Below, one piece after another: positions 34,968-43,628 of a stretch of DNA of 64,000 bases. The position numbers were made by a program, and so were the translations under genes. Numbering within the stretch: the stretch's first letter is position 1; the number at the start of each line of letters is the position of its first letter. The notes under the pieces are model-generated. The model made no database searches. It was given only the letters and a program-made list of their open reading frames with translations, and was not told where the DNA came from. Location of the stretch: assembly GCF_025685625.1 (NCBI RefSeq), contig NZ_JAGSYI010000003.1, positions 124,001 through 188,000 of the forward strand, in the 5' to 3' direction. The DNA is from Acidicapsa acidisoli. Its GTDB lineage: Bacteria > Acidobacteriota > Terriglobia > Terriglobales > Acidobacteriaceae.

Positions 34968-36095
34968 ATGATGAAGTCGATTCCTGGTCTTTTGGCCGTC
35001 ACGCTTTGTATCGGAGCATCCGCATCGCCTGTGCTCGCACAAGCCGGCGGAGGCAACACATCCGTTTTCGTTATGACGAACGATAAGGTCAAAAACGAAG
35101 TCCTGACCTATCAGCGCGGTTACGATGGACAGTTTGTCCTGAGAGAGCGCGCTGCAACCGGCGGCCGTGGCAGCGGCGGCGAAACCGATCCTCTTCAGTC
35201 TCAAGGCTCGCTGACCATCAGTGGAGATCACACTCTCTTGTTTGCTGTGAACTCGGCAAGCGGGTCAGTCTCAAGCTTCCACATTCTCAACGGCATTCCG
35301 GTTCTGGTCGACAAAGAACCTTCCGAGGGCGCCTTTCCCGTCGCAGTGACGGAGCACAACGGCACGGTTTACGTCCTGAACGCAGGCGGAAGTGGTGCGA
35401 TTGTTGCATTCAAGGCAGATGGCTTCGGACGGCTCCACGAAATTCAGAACTCATCTGCTTTCCTCACTGGCACGAACTCCGGCGCTTCATCCATCTCGGT
35501 GAGCCCGAACGGCAAGTGGTTGATCGTGATAGAGAAGGCTTCGAACAGCATCGATGTGTTCCCGATCCTTGTGGATGGCACATTAGGCACTGTTGTTGCC
35601 AACAAGAGCGTCACTGCAGGAGTATTCGCAACGGTGTTTACTCCTGGTGGTCAACTCATCGTTTCCGAGAATCAGCCAAACAGCGGAACTGACACATCCT
35701 CGATTTCCTCGTATACGATCAACGCCAACGGCACGCTCACTGCGATCACCCAAAGCATTCCAACTTTTGGCAACGGCAACTGCTGGAATGCCATTACTCC
35801 CAACGCAAAATGGGTATTTGTCGATAACTCTGCCACATCCTCGGTGGCAGGATTCTCGATTAGCTCGGCTGGCGCGTTGAGCCCCATTGCCAACACTGTC
35901 GTTAGCACCCTTCCTGAAGGCTCGACCAACCTCGACATGGCTATCAGCGCTGATGGAAAGTACCTGTTCAACGTACTGTCCGGCGCCGGCGAAATTGGTG
36001 TGTTTTCCATCAATGCCAACGGCACCGTCAACCAACTCGGCAGCATCGAGGGTCTTCCCAATACTGTCGGTTTCAACGGCATCGCTGCTCTCTAA
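34968..36095 (+). CDS. Secreted beta-propeller (lactonase-like) protein
   Basis: This 375-residue protein has a clear signal peptide (LLAVTLCIGASASPVLA) and a seven-bladed propeller of the YncE/6-phosphogluconolactonase type. Repeated blades include HTLLFAVNSASGSVSSFHIL, GTVYVLNAGGSGAIVAFKAD, KWLIVIEKASNSIDVFPIL and KYLFNVLSGAGEIGVFSINA. Substrate and catalytic residues cannot be assigned. ATG 34968 (or 34971) follows GAGGAG. It carries a sigma-type promoter and is closed by a hairpin, making it the last member of the presumed regulon. Confidence 0.8.
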   Translation: MMKSIPGLLAVTLCIGASASPVLAQAGGGNTSVFVMTNDKVKNEVLTYQRGYDGQFVLRERAATGGRGSGGETDPLQSQGSLTISGDHTLLFAVNSASGSVSSFHILNGIPVLVDKEPSEGAFPVAVTEHNGTVYVLNAGGSGAIVAFKADGFGRLHEIQNSSAFLTGTNSGASSISVSPNGKWLIVIEKASNSIDVFPILVDGTLGTVVANKSVTAGVFATVFTPGGQLIVSENQPNSGTDTSSISSYTINANGTLTAITQSIPTFGNGNCWNAITPNAKWVFVDNSATSSVAGFSISSAGALSPIANTVVSTLPEGSTNLDMAISADGKYLFNVLSGAGEIGVFSINANGTVNQLGSIEGLPNTVGFNGIAAL

Positions 36096-36110
36096 CCCAA
36101 ACAAAACGAT

Positions 36111-36143
36111 CGCCCGCGCCAATGAGTGATCCAGGCGCGGGCG
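36111..36143 (+). terminator. GC-rich hairpin after the beta-propeller gene
   Basis: CGCCCGCGCC and GGCGCGGGCG form a perfect 10-base stem with a 13-base loop, 15 bases after the stop codon. No T-tract follows. It may serve both converging transcripts. Confidence 0.55.
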
Positions 36144-36166
36144 ACACAATCTCTCCAATTGGCAGC

Positions 36167-37080
36167 TCATCGGGATTGTTGGGGCTGCGATGGCCTTGAC
36201 GTGATGGCTCGCCGGAGCTGCGCAAGCGGCGCATCATCATCGAAGTCAATTCCGTTCGGCCTGGGTCGAACGCCCAATTCTTCCCAGAGTTGATCTAAAT
36301 CCACACTCACTGGCATGTCTTTCCATCGCTGGTACAAGTCACTCAGCACGGTGGTCCCAGTGGCTTGGTCTCCTATGTGAAGAATGGGAGGCAGTGCGGA
36401 TTCGGTATTGATCGTAGCCCTTGCCGCAACGATGGCACGAAGGGCATCCTGTAGCCCCTTGCGATTCTCAGTCGCTCGCCGGATCTCCACATCCGCGACC
36501 AAACAGAACATCGCGCCTCCCCAATACGTGCGGCCCCAGGTGTGGATCCGGTCGATTCCTCGATCGGCTCGTTGAGGCTCTCCCTGGGGCATTCCCGAAA
36601 CCATGTCTTTCCATACTTTTTTGCAGGTAGTTGGCCATCCTGGGCTCTTGCGATTGGCTCAACGTAGGTTGCAATACCCTCCTCAAGTCAATGGTGCTCG
36701 TCGGCGAGTGAAGCGATTCCCATGTGCACCAGTTCATGGGTCATGGTCCAATCGGCCTCAAGATCAGTTTCCGATACCGCCGCCCCAAGGGGCATCCTCG
36801 AGACACCTTGAAAACCGTCAATATCGCCCCAGGTGGTCCCATGGATCGACTCATCATCGTCCTCGCTCTGAGTAACACTCACCCGGGTGCGTCGAACCGG
36901 AAATCGTCCATAGTACACGGCGACCGACTCAGCTGCTCGACGCACCCATTGAAGGACATCGTCCGCTTGGAGGGACGACGGCTGAAGCTGGATGTCGACC
37001 TCGATATCAGATTGCCCGATCTTCAGGAAATATCGAGGGCTTTGGAGCTGCTGTCGTCCGGCGGCGATGGGGTGAGACGA
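36167..37080 (-). pseudogene. Gluzincin-type zinc metallopeptidase, inactivated
   Basis: The minus strand encodes SPRYFLKIGQSDIEVDIQ, then VAVYYGRFPVRRTRVSVT and the zinc motif HELVH in WTMTHELVHMGIASLADEHH. A TGA follows where Trp is expected. The same frame goes on with LEEGIATYVEPIAR, which holds the third zinc-ligand Glu. A one-base loss in an A-run then shifts the frame to the C-terminal part (KGLQDALRAIVAA to GTTVLSDLYQRWKD and the stop at 36167). Two independent lesions show it is dead. The N-terminal part before about 37080 was not recognised. Confidence 0.68.
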
Positions 37081-37178
37081 ATCACGCTGGTACCTAGGGG
37101 ATTCGCACCGAAGCTTAAGGCAGCTGTTAACAATAAAGTCGCCAACATCGCTGCCCCTGAGACCACCGATACAGGATT

Positions 37179-37733
37179 ATGGTTACAGGCGGCGCCTGCA
37201 CCTCAGGTATTGAAATTTTGCCTGTATCTTTGCCGGGATTCATGCGTCCAATGCAAGTGGCTATCGAGCGCGCATTGAACACCCGTCCTGAAGGTTCTGA
37301 AAGTAAGGTGCTTCAGCCTTCCAATGACCGCGGAGTTCGCCGTTGGGCCGTCGGTCTAACCAGCTTGGCCTTCATCGTGCTGCAAAGCGCCTGCACCATG
37401 ATTATGGCGCTCAGCGGCTTCAGGCTGGCCATGGGATTAGGAGCCCTCGCCGCAGCTGCGGTGGGAGTGAAGGGTCCCGCAACTGGTTTTCATCAGGATG
37501 CGATCCGCATTCCGATGATGATTCTTGCAGTGGTAGGGTCGATCATCAATCTTTACATGATCTGGAGAATTCGCTCACTCCGGAAAAGGGCATCTTCTCA
37601 GTGGAGACGGCAGCCCGTTTCACCGCGTCGCTCGTGGGGAGAACGAGTGCAACTCACACTCGCGGTCTTGACTTTAGTTCTTGTCCTGGCCGAATTTCTC
37701 TCTCATCACTATGTCTTCCGTCTGGTTGGATAG
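37179..37733 (+). CDS. Small membrane protein of unknown function
   Basis: This protein of up to 184 residues has four hydrophobic segments: WAVGLTSLAFIVLQSACTM, FRLAMGLGALAAAAVG, IPMMILAVVGSIINLYMIW and VQLTLAVLTLVLVLAEFL. The N-terminal 50 residues are hydrophilic. I do not recognise the family. An internal ATG at 37242 may be the true start. It lies between two pseudogenes. Confidence 0.5.
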   Translation: MVTGGACTSGIEILPVSLPGFMRPMQVAIERALNTRPEGSESKVLQPSNDRGVRRWAVGLTSLAFIVLQSACTMIMALSGFRLAMGLGALAAAAVGVKGPATGFHQDAIRIPMMILAVVGSIINLYMIWRIRSLRKRASSQWRRQPVSPRRSWGERVQLTLAVLTLVLVLAEFLSHHYVFRLVG

Positions 37734-37818
37734 TGCGCAGATTTATGTCTCGATCTGTGAGACGGGATGCGATATCGCTTCCAAGAGCTGTTAACAGAAG
37801 TCTGTTTTAATGCCATCC

Positions 37819-38039
37819 ATGTCCACCTCCCGTCGCGCTTTGTGAAGTTTGCTGCTCTGCTTTCGGGCGCAACCGGCATCTCCGGCTTTGTGCCTTCCTC
37901 TATCCAGCGAGTCTTTGCCATTGAACCCACGCCGGGAACAAGCTTCGTGGACGCGGAACACATTGTGATCCTCATGCAGGAAAACCGTTCGTTCGACCAC
38001 GCGCTGGGAAGCCTGAAAGGCGTGCACAGAGCCGATTAG
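37819..38039 (+). pseudogene. Phosphocholine-specific phospholipase C, N-terminal remnant
   Basis: An ATG at 37819 starts MSTSRR. After a one-base loss the next frame continues FVKFAALLSGATGISGFVPS and DAEHIVILMQENRSFDH, the Tat-like signal and first conserved block of acid-phosphatase-type phospholipases C. A stop follows about 11 residues later. The full enzyme is about 700 residues, so about 90 percent is missing. 38040-38575 contains only scraps, including a CGCGGGTTCGA tRNA-like patch near 38380. Confidence 0.7.
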
Positions 38040-38519
38040 TCCGGATAAGACTCGCCCCGATAGAAGGCAAAAGTCGGCCATTTTCACTGTGTGGGATTTT
38101 GTGGGTACACAGTCTCAAGATCCTGAGCAATTGTGGGCAATCTCCACGGTCGTACTGGCGAACCTAGCGACCGCAAACCGCTGAAAATGCGTAATATAGA
38201 GCACTCCTGAGCAATGCTGAAAACTGCAACTTCCTAGCTGTTAACCGAAGCGTCCTAAGCTGGAATTCTGTTCGAAGGAGCGAAGTCTAAAGGCTTCGCC
38301 AACGGCGAGTACTTCAACCGCCGAAGCAATTTCACGACGAGGACGCTGTCACCTGGGCAGAGGTCTGCGGGACAGAGGTCGCGGGTTCGATAAGGGTGCA
38401 ATAAAGGCTTCCAATCGTGCCGCAGGGCGCTAAAAGGAGCCATCTGTTACGCCTGATTTCAATAAGTTACCGGTTTTTGATTTTTTGTCACGGCGGAGGT
38501 CAACAACCACATAAACGTG

Positions 38520-38533
38520 TAGTCGCCATCTCG
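38520..38533 (+). repeat. Dispersed repeat TAGTCGCCATCTCG, copy 1
   Basis: This 14-base string recurs exactly at 54892-54905, in both cases in intergenic DNA and followed by ACA-type sequence. A third, shorter match (TAGTCGCCA) is at 50936. Confidence 0.4.
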
Positions 38534-38575
38534 TACAGCTGATACGTGTGCGTGATTCGATGATTGGGAGACCGT

Positions 38576-39205
38576 CTACTCGGAAAATGGAGCATTCGCG
38601 ACGACATCGGCAAAGTTGGGGGATCTGTACCCCTCGACATATCGAACGCCGAAATCCCGAACTATGTTGTCAAAGGTGGACTCCGGCTTCAGACGAGCGA
38701 TGTTGCAAAGGCACTCTTTGAGACCGTTTTTAAGTGCCAGGCGCGGAAATTCGGCTAGGATCGCGCTTAGTTTGTCCTGCGGAATTCGATCAAGGCCTAC
38801 CCCCAAAATATCCGCCGTTATTCCCGAATGGGTCATAGCCACTTCGGGCTCTTTGTGAAGAGCGATAGATCGTGTGGTATGAAGCGCGATGGCATCCCAA
38901 ACAACTTGCATCTGCTGCGTCGAGATGCCTCGCCCCTTCAGAAACGAGCGCGCCGCATTGGCGCCATCCACCTCGAAACGATTTTCCGCCGTATAGCGGT
39001 CAGTCAAGCCCAGATCATGCAGAATCGTGGCTACTGCCAACAACTCCGCATCCGGAGCACATTCAGCGCTTTCTGAAAGCAATACGCCGAATAGCCAGGA
39101 GCGCATCGCATGGTTGAAGAGAAATGGCTCTGACGCGCTGCGTGACAAATCAGTCGCATCGCGAACCAGAACTGTATCGGGTACTTTGATTCCTGCTAGG
39201 ACCAT
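38576..39205 (-). CDS. HD-domain hydrolase (cyanamide-hydratase-like)
   Basis: This 209-residue all-helical protein has HD-domain metal ligands: His32 in LFNHAMRSWLFG, His63-Asp64 in ATILHDLGLTDRY, and a later His near 112 (ALHTTRSIAL). The layout matches HD proteins related to fungal cyanamide hydratase, which hydrate small nitriles or cyanamides; the substrate here is unknown. Start ATG follows GAGGTAGGG. It stands alone among pseudogenes but shows no lesion. Confidence 0.82.
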   Translation of the reverse strand: MVLAGIKVPDTVLVRDATDLSRSASEPFLFNHAMRSWLFGVLLSESAECAPDAELLAVATILHDLGLTDRYTAENRFEVDGANAARSFLKGRGISTQQMQVVWDAIALHTTRSIALHKEPEVAMTHSGITADILGVGLDRIPQDKLSAILAEFPRLALKNGLKECLCNIARLKPESTFDNIVRDFGVRYVEGYRSPNFADVVANAPFSE

Positions 39206-39352
39206 TCCCTACCTCCCTCGCTTTCATATAGTCCGTGGCCGGCGATTGGCTTAATTCCGCTTGTCTCATCGGTGACAAGTGCGATCCTTCCATCGAGCTT
39301 GCCCGCCCTTTTTCTCGTCGGTCGTCATTCTGTGCCTCTTTCAGCGATGTCA

Positions 39353-39634
39353 TCATCGCCAATCCGTTCGAGCTTTCTCTTCCTGCTGCTCCCTGGACAT
39401 CCACTCCTGGATATAAGGTGAGCAATGCAACACCGAGATACCTTCGTCCTCGCGGGCGTTGAGGAACAGAATTGCTTCGATGTCCACGAGATCGACCTCC
39501 TCCAAATCAAGCGCGATCAGCTCTCCGCGGCTAATCTCTGCCTTTACCTGATCGAGATGGTGAGATCGAAACTCTCCGCTCAGCCGAAGTCGAACTTTAC
39601 GTGAATCCCGAATTCGTTCGATCTTCAGAATCAT
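39353..39634 (-). CDS. STAS-like small protein
   Basis: This 93-residue protein begins MILKIERIRDSRKVRLRLSG. An alternating strand-helix pattern follows, with LIALDLEEVDLVDIEAILFL, the place where STAS proteins bear a phospho-Ser; an Asp is here instead. Such small proteins may act as anti-sigma antagonists or membrane-domain partners, but no partner is adjacent. The C-terminus is charged (REQQEEKARTDWR). Confidence 0.65.
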   Translation of the reverse strand: MILKIERIRDSRKVRLRLSGEFRSHHLDQVKAEISRGELIALDLEEVDLVDIEAILFLNAREDEGISVLHCSPYIQEWMSREQQEEKARTDWR

Positions 39635-39663
39635 GGCTCCTGACTCCTAAGCGCACTCTTCCA

Positions 39664-39860
39664 TCAAGCAGCGAACTGTCTTAGGTGATAGTCCACGTGA
39701 ATCTGCAGCAGTTTCCCCCACTCTTTCGGAGTCATGTTGCCGAACATAGGGTGAGGTTTCCAGGCATCCTCAGTTCTTGCGTTCCAATCAACCTCCAGAA
39801 TTTTCAGCAATTGTGATTTCTCATAAGCAAACTCAAATCTCTGTGAATGGGGGATTTTGA
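39664..39860 (-). pseudogene. DUF1569/DinB-like C-terminal fragment
   Basis: The minus strand reads WKPHPMFGNMTPKEWGKLLQ and ends HVDYHLRQFAA. This is the end of a DUF1569 four-helix-bundle protein, with the metal-ligand HxxxH pattern of the DinB fold. About 65 of 150 residues remain. The missing 5' part was replaced by the start of the divergent NTF2-like frame. Confidence 0.55.
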
Positions 39861-39950
39861 AGCCGGTCGGGAGCCTTAACCCGACCGGCTGTTCTGGATA
39901 CCAATCCACGAGAATCCATTTGAAAAGCGTCCTCGAAATCAGATAAACGA

Positions 39951-40349
39951 TTGATCGACGCCGAGAACTCAAAGGACTTTGAAACCGTCAAGGCAATGGT
40001 ATGGGAGTCCCCGTCAGCTCTGTTCGTCGCCAAGACCGCAACTGCCGCAGAGGGAAATTGGGCGGGCTTCTGGGGGCACGATGTTGTCGTTCAACATCTT
40101 CACGATGTTATCTACGGCGGTCCATTTCGCATCGATCCGGATTACACGAAGGCTAAAGCTGTACTGCTGAAACCGGATGTCGCCGAGACGTATGTGCCGG
40201 TGCAGATCACCGTTGGCTATGCGGGCCAGCAGGCGGTTCCGAAACCATTCCTGCTCCTAATCGATTGGGTAAAGACGTCATCAGGATGGAGAATGGCAAG
40301 CGACATCGCGATTCCCGTTCCGCCTGCTCCTACGCCGGAGCGCAAGTAG
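39951..40349 (+). CDS. NTF2-like protein, probably N-terminally truncated
   Basis: This 132-residue cone-shaped NTF2/SnoaL-type protein includes DFETVKAMVWESPSALFVAK, GHDVVVQHLHDVIYGGPFRI, and a closing strand pair FLLLIDWVKTSSGWRMASDI. The in-frame sequence upstream of the TTG at 39951 continues for a few codons and then stops, with no signal peptide or ribosome site. The first helix and export signal of this family are probably lost at the junction with the DUF1569 fragment. Confidence 0.5.
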   Translation: MIDAENSKDFETVKAMVWESPSALFVAKTATAAEGNWAGFWGHDVVVQHLHDVIYGGPFRIDPDYTKAKAVLLKPDVAETYVPVQITVGYAGQQAVPKPFLLLIDWVKTSSGWRMASDIAIPVPPAPTPERK

Positions 40350-40478
40350 CAACACCGAACGCGCATCCACTCGTGGGTAACGCGCCGCATGGCCATCGCA
40401 TCGCCAACAAGGCGGCCTAATTGCCACGCCGCGGTTCGATAACGAAAGTCGAAGCAACGACTTTAGCAAGAATGAGAA

Positions 40479-41479
40479 ATGAAGGCTATCCAATATTCCG
40501 AGTTTGGCGACCGCGGTGTACTCCAATATCTCGATCTTCCAGAACCGGTGGCGAAGGAAGACGAATTTCTGATCGATGTTACAGCGTCTGGAGTGAACTA
40601 CGTCGATATTCGTGAGCGGCAAGGGGTATATCAGCGTCCTGAGACCCACGTTGGATCCGACAAGATGCTTCCACGTATATCCGGGCTACAGGTGACTGGG
40701 CGGGTGAGGGCAGTTGGGCCGCAAGGGACGAAAGCCTAATAGGGAAGAAAGTTGTCGCGGAGTTGAGCGGAGGCGGATATGCCCAGGTCGTAGCGGCTCC
40801 GGCATACTCGACCGTTGTAGTTCCAGAATTCGTCGACGACGTCAAGCTCGCTGCTCTACCGACGCAGTGGCTGACGGCGTGGCTCATGCTGAACGCATCC
40901 ACGCAGCTACTCCCAGGGGAGAGTGTTCTTGTTCATGGCGCCGCAGGCGGCGTCGGCTCAATTGCCGTACAGATCGCTAAGGTCATGAGCGCTGGACTCG
41001 TCATCGGTTCCGCGAGCACGGAGGAGAAGAGGGAATTCGTTCGCGGGTTGGGCGCCGACGCCGCCATCGACTATAGCGATCCCGCCTGGGTCGGCGAAGT
41101 GCTACGCATCACAGGCGACCTAGGAGTTGATGTCATTCTGGAGTCGATCGGGGGCGAGATATTTCAACAGAACTTCGAATGCCTCGCTAAGTTTGGCCGG
41201 CATATTATCTTTGGATCGACCCGGGGCCCCGGCAATCCTCTGCCGCCGAGACAGCTCATGGCGAAGTCTCAGGCTTTGATTGGTATCTACCTGCCGGTAT
41301 ACTTCGCGCGTCCAAACCTGATCCGCAAGAGCCTTGAGGAAATGGTCGAGAAGTTTATCGGCGGCGCTGTGCAGGCGCATCTAGCTTCTGTCCTGCCCCT
41401 GAGCCAAGTGGGCGAAGCCCATCGCCTGCTCGAGGAACAAAAGGTCTCCGGTGTTATCGTGCTCGATCCCCGCAACTAG
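40479..41479 (+). pseudogene. Quinone oxidoreductase-like MDR, frameshifted
   Basis: The first frame (40479-40739) is the catalytic half of a zinc-independent medium-chain reductase: MKAIQYSEFGDRGVLQYLDL, then VNYVDIRERQGVY. At about 40730 the frame shifts by one. The second frame continues as LIGKKVVAELSGGGYAQVVA and then the nucleotide-binding site VHGAAGGVGSIAVQIAKV, to a normal end at 41479. Together they make one full-length enzyme (about 330 residues) split by a single frameshift, so this is either a recent pseudogene or an assembly error. Confidence 0.75.
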
Positions 41480-41561
41480 ACAAGGAATCTACCATTCTCG
41501 ATGGCGGACCGCCTTGATCACATCATTTGACCAATTCAACAACCCAAGGACAATGCTTCCC

Positions 41562-42134
41562 ATGATTCGAAACTTCTTAGCCTCAGCCATTTCCGTTCTA
41601 TTGTTCACCGATTCCGGTGCTCTTGCACAAACCTCAACCTGGACTATCGATACAAACCAAACACAGGTTGAATTTCAGGTCCGTCGGGTGCCTGTCAGTA
41701 ATGTGCGCGGATTCTTCAGTGGCATCACCGGGACCGTGAGCTGGGACGAAAAAAAACCATCTAAGTCCCACGTTGATGTCACTATCCCAACAACTTCTAT
41801 CTCGACGAACAACGCGACGCGTGATGCGGACCTCAAGTCGCCGAACTTTTTCAATGTCGAGAAGTTCCCGACCATGACCTTCAAATCCACTACCGTCTCC
41901 GGTACACCCGGAAAGCTTCAGATCACTGGGGATCTGACGCTCGCAGGCATCACAAAGAGCGTTACGCTGATGGTCGATGGACCAACTCCTCCGACGAAGA
42001 TGGGCAAGCTAATCATCGGTTTCGCTGCTACGGGCACCCTGAAGCGTAGCGACTTCGCCTTCGCCCCAAAATATCCGACGGTCATTTTGGGCGACGAAAT
42101 CAGATTCACCATTGACCTTGAGGCTGATCAATAG
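41562..42134 (+). CDS. YceI-family periplasmic lipid-binding protein
   Basis: This 190-residue protein has a signal peptide (FLASAISVLLFTDSGALAQ) and a YceI lipocalin-like barrel: WTIDTNQTQVEFQVRRV, GFFSGITGTVSWDEKK, FFNVEKFPTMTFKSTTV, and LTLAGITKSVTLMVDG. YceI proteins bind isoprenoid-type lipids in the periplasm. ATG 41562 is preferred; 41553 is in frame but only two bases from the AAGGA site. No lesion is seen. Confidence 0.9.
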   Translation: MIRNFLASAISVLLFTDSGALAQTSTWTIDTNQTQVEFQVRRVPVSNVRGFFSGITGTVSWDEKKPSKSHVDVTIPTTSISTNNATRDADLKSPNFFNVEKFPTMTFKSTTVSGTPGKLQITGDLTLAGITKSVTLMVDGPTPPTKMGKLIIGFAATGTLKRSDFAFAPKYPTVILGDEIRFTIDLEADQ

Positions 42135-42590
42135 TTGTTAGTCGCAACTGACCATTGAGCTAGAGTTCCTTCGTTAGACAATGCAGCCCTGACCACTTTT
42201 GCTGCCAGGTCTGAAGGAACGCACGAAGCCCGAAAGACTAGTGATTATAGCAGCGCTGCCCCTGTAAGCCCATTTGGTGCGCGGACCGCTCGACCGTCCC
42301 CTGCTGACCGAAGCTCCTGCTTCCTAATGGCCTATCGCTGCGACGTGGCTAACGCTTGTCAGCATCTTGTCGTCTGTGCCACGGAGCAGTTGTTGGGAGA
42401 GATTCGGATCCAGAAGTGGACATCGTTAGCAGGCGCCGCAAAACTGTGTATACGGCAACTGCGAAGAATTATGACCGCAACCCATTAGCTTGTCAGTTGT
42501 CCCGGTATGGAGCCTCATCACTGAGCGCTCTTACCGGTATCGTTGAGAAAGCCGTAACGAGCCAATTGGTAGCCATCACTTGTGCGGATA

Positions 42591-42618
42591 GCCGGTTATA
42601 CAGCAACTTGCCCAAGAC
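42591..42618 (+). repeat. Dispersed 28-base repeat, copy 1
   Basis: GCCGGTTATACAGCAACTTG plus eight more bases matches 50957-50984 at 24 of 28 positions. Both copies are intergenic. The rest of 42135-42807 has no supportable gene. Confidence 0.45.
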
Positions 42619-42807
42619 ACAGAGCGATCTCGATAGGTCAATGAGCGCTAAGGCCTGATTGCGTCAGTTGACACACGATTTCCACGCAGACCGTAACCTC
42701 GGGAGGCTGTCAGTTGTTTTAGGAGCGCCGTTATCAATCTGGCAATGCGGTGAAGGTTGGAAATCTTACTTCCTGGTCCGTTGTAAGAAGCGACGGAAGG
42801 TTCACCC

Positions 42808-43305
42808 TTAAGGCGCAACAATCGTTGCCTGCCGAGCAATCAATACCCAATGACCACCCTCCATCTTCCATACATCGGTAAACCTCCGCCGGACCTCTTT
42901 CCCAGACATTGGAGAATCGCCCTTCGGCACTACCCGCTCGTCTCCCATCAGCAATACCATCTCGCCAAGCATCCCTGCGTACTCGATGGACCGCACATAA
43001 CTGCTGTAACTTATCAGCCCTGAAGTGTTTCTTCGTCCCGTCGCCCCCCGGATCGAGACGGTATTCTGTGGATTGTTGACCACAAGATCCTTCGCCAGCA
43101 AGGCCGCAAATGCGGCATGGTCATCCTTTATCAGCGCCGTATCTATTCCATTGACGGCCTCCAGCACAGAAGCGATCTTCGGTTCTTTCGCGGCGGCGGC
43201 AACCTCTGAATTCGCTGCCTTCCACTCCGCCATCGCAGATGCCGTCAGTGTCAGCACAATCAGCGCCACACGAATTGCGTTCCTTGATAGACGTTCGTAT
43301 GTCAT
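42808..43305 (-). CDS. Exported NTF2-like (DUF4440-type) protein
   Basis: This 165-residue protein has a signal peptide (IRVALIVLTLTASAMA) and an NTF2-like domain: IDTALIKDDHAAFAALLAKD, LVVNNPQNTVSIRG, and the closing FTDVWKMEGGHWVLIARQAT. Such domains bind small molecules or act as chaperone modules; no catalytic residues can be assigned. The gene is single. 43306-43628 to its right shows nothing recognisable. Confidence 0.8.
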   Translation of the reverse strand: MTYERLSRNAIRVALIVLTLTASAMAEWKAANSEVAAAAKEPKIASVLEAVNGIDTALIKDDHAAFAALLAKDLVVNNPQNTVSIRGATGRRNTSGLISYSSYVRSIEYAGMLGEMVLLMGDERVVPKGDSPMSGKEVRRRFTDVWKMEGGHWVLIARQATIVAP

Positions 43306-43628
43306 AGCCAGTTCCCCTCAGGTGCCATCTTATCGCGGAGTAGCCGGCCCCTCTTTGTGCCAATTCTCATGATAGAGACTGCACACCAAAGAACGGAGCG
43401 AGGCCAAAGGGAAAAGCACAATCCTGGGCAGACTTTGAGGTTGTTGGGGCAGATCGAGGTCGAACCAGCTTCACTGATGCTGGACTCAACTCGTGAAAAT
43501 CGCCAAGTATCAAATCGAGGTGGTCATCGAACCTGCCGCGCCTTAATGAGCGACTCGCCCTGAAGTCGACTGTTGACCACCACGCAGCCGTATGGTGCCA
43601 AAGAACGGCTTCATTGTACCCAGGAACC

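Noticed and set aside
36724-37278. A 184-codon plus-strand frame over the metallopeptidase remnant
   Set aside because: It is antisense to recognisable peptidase sequence and has no family resemblance.
38337-38400. Second tRNA-like patch (CGCGGGTTCGA)
   Set aside because: Only the T-loop core is present; no acceptor or CCA end, so it could not be supported as a tRNA or attachment site.
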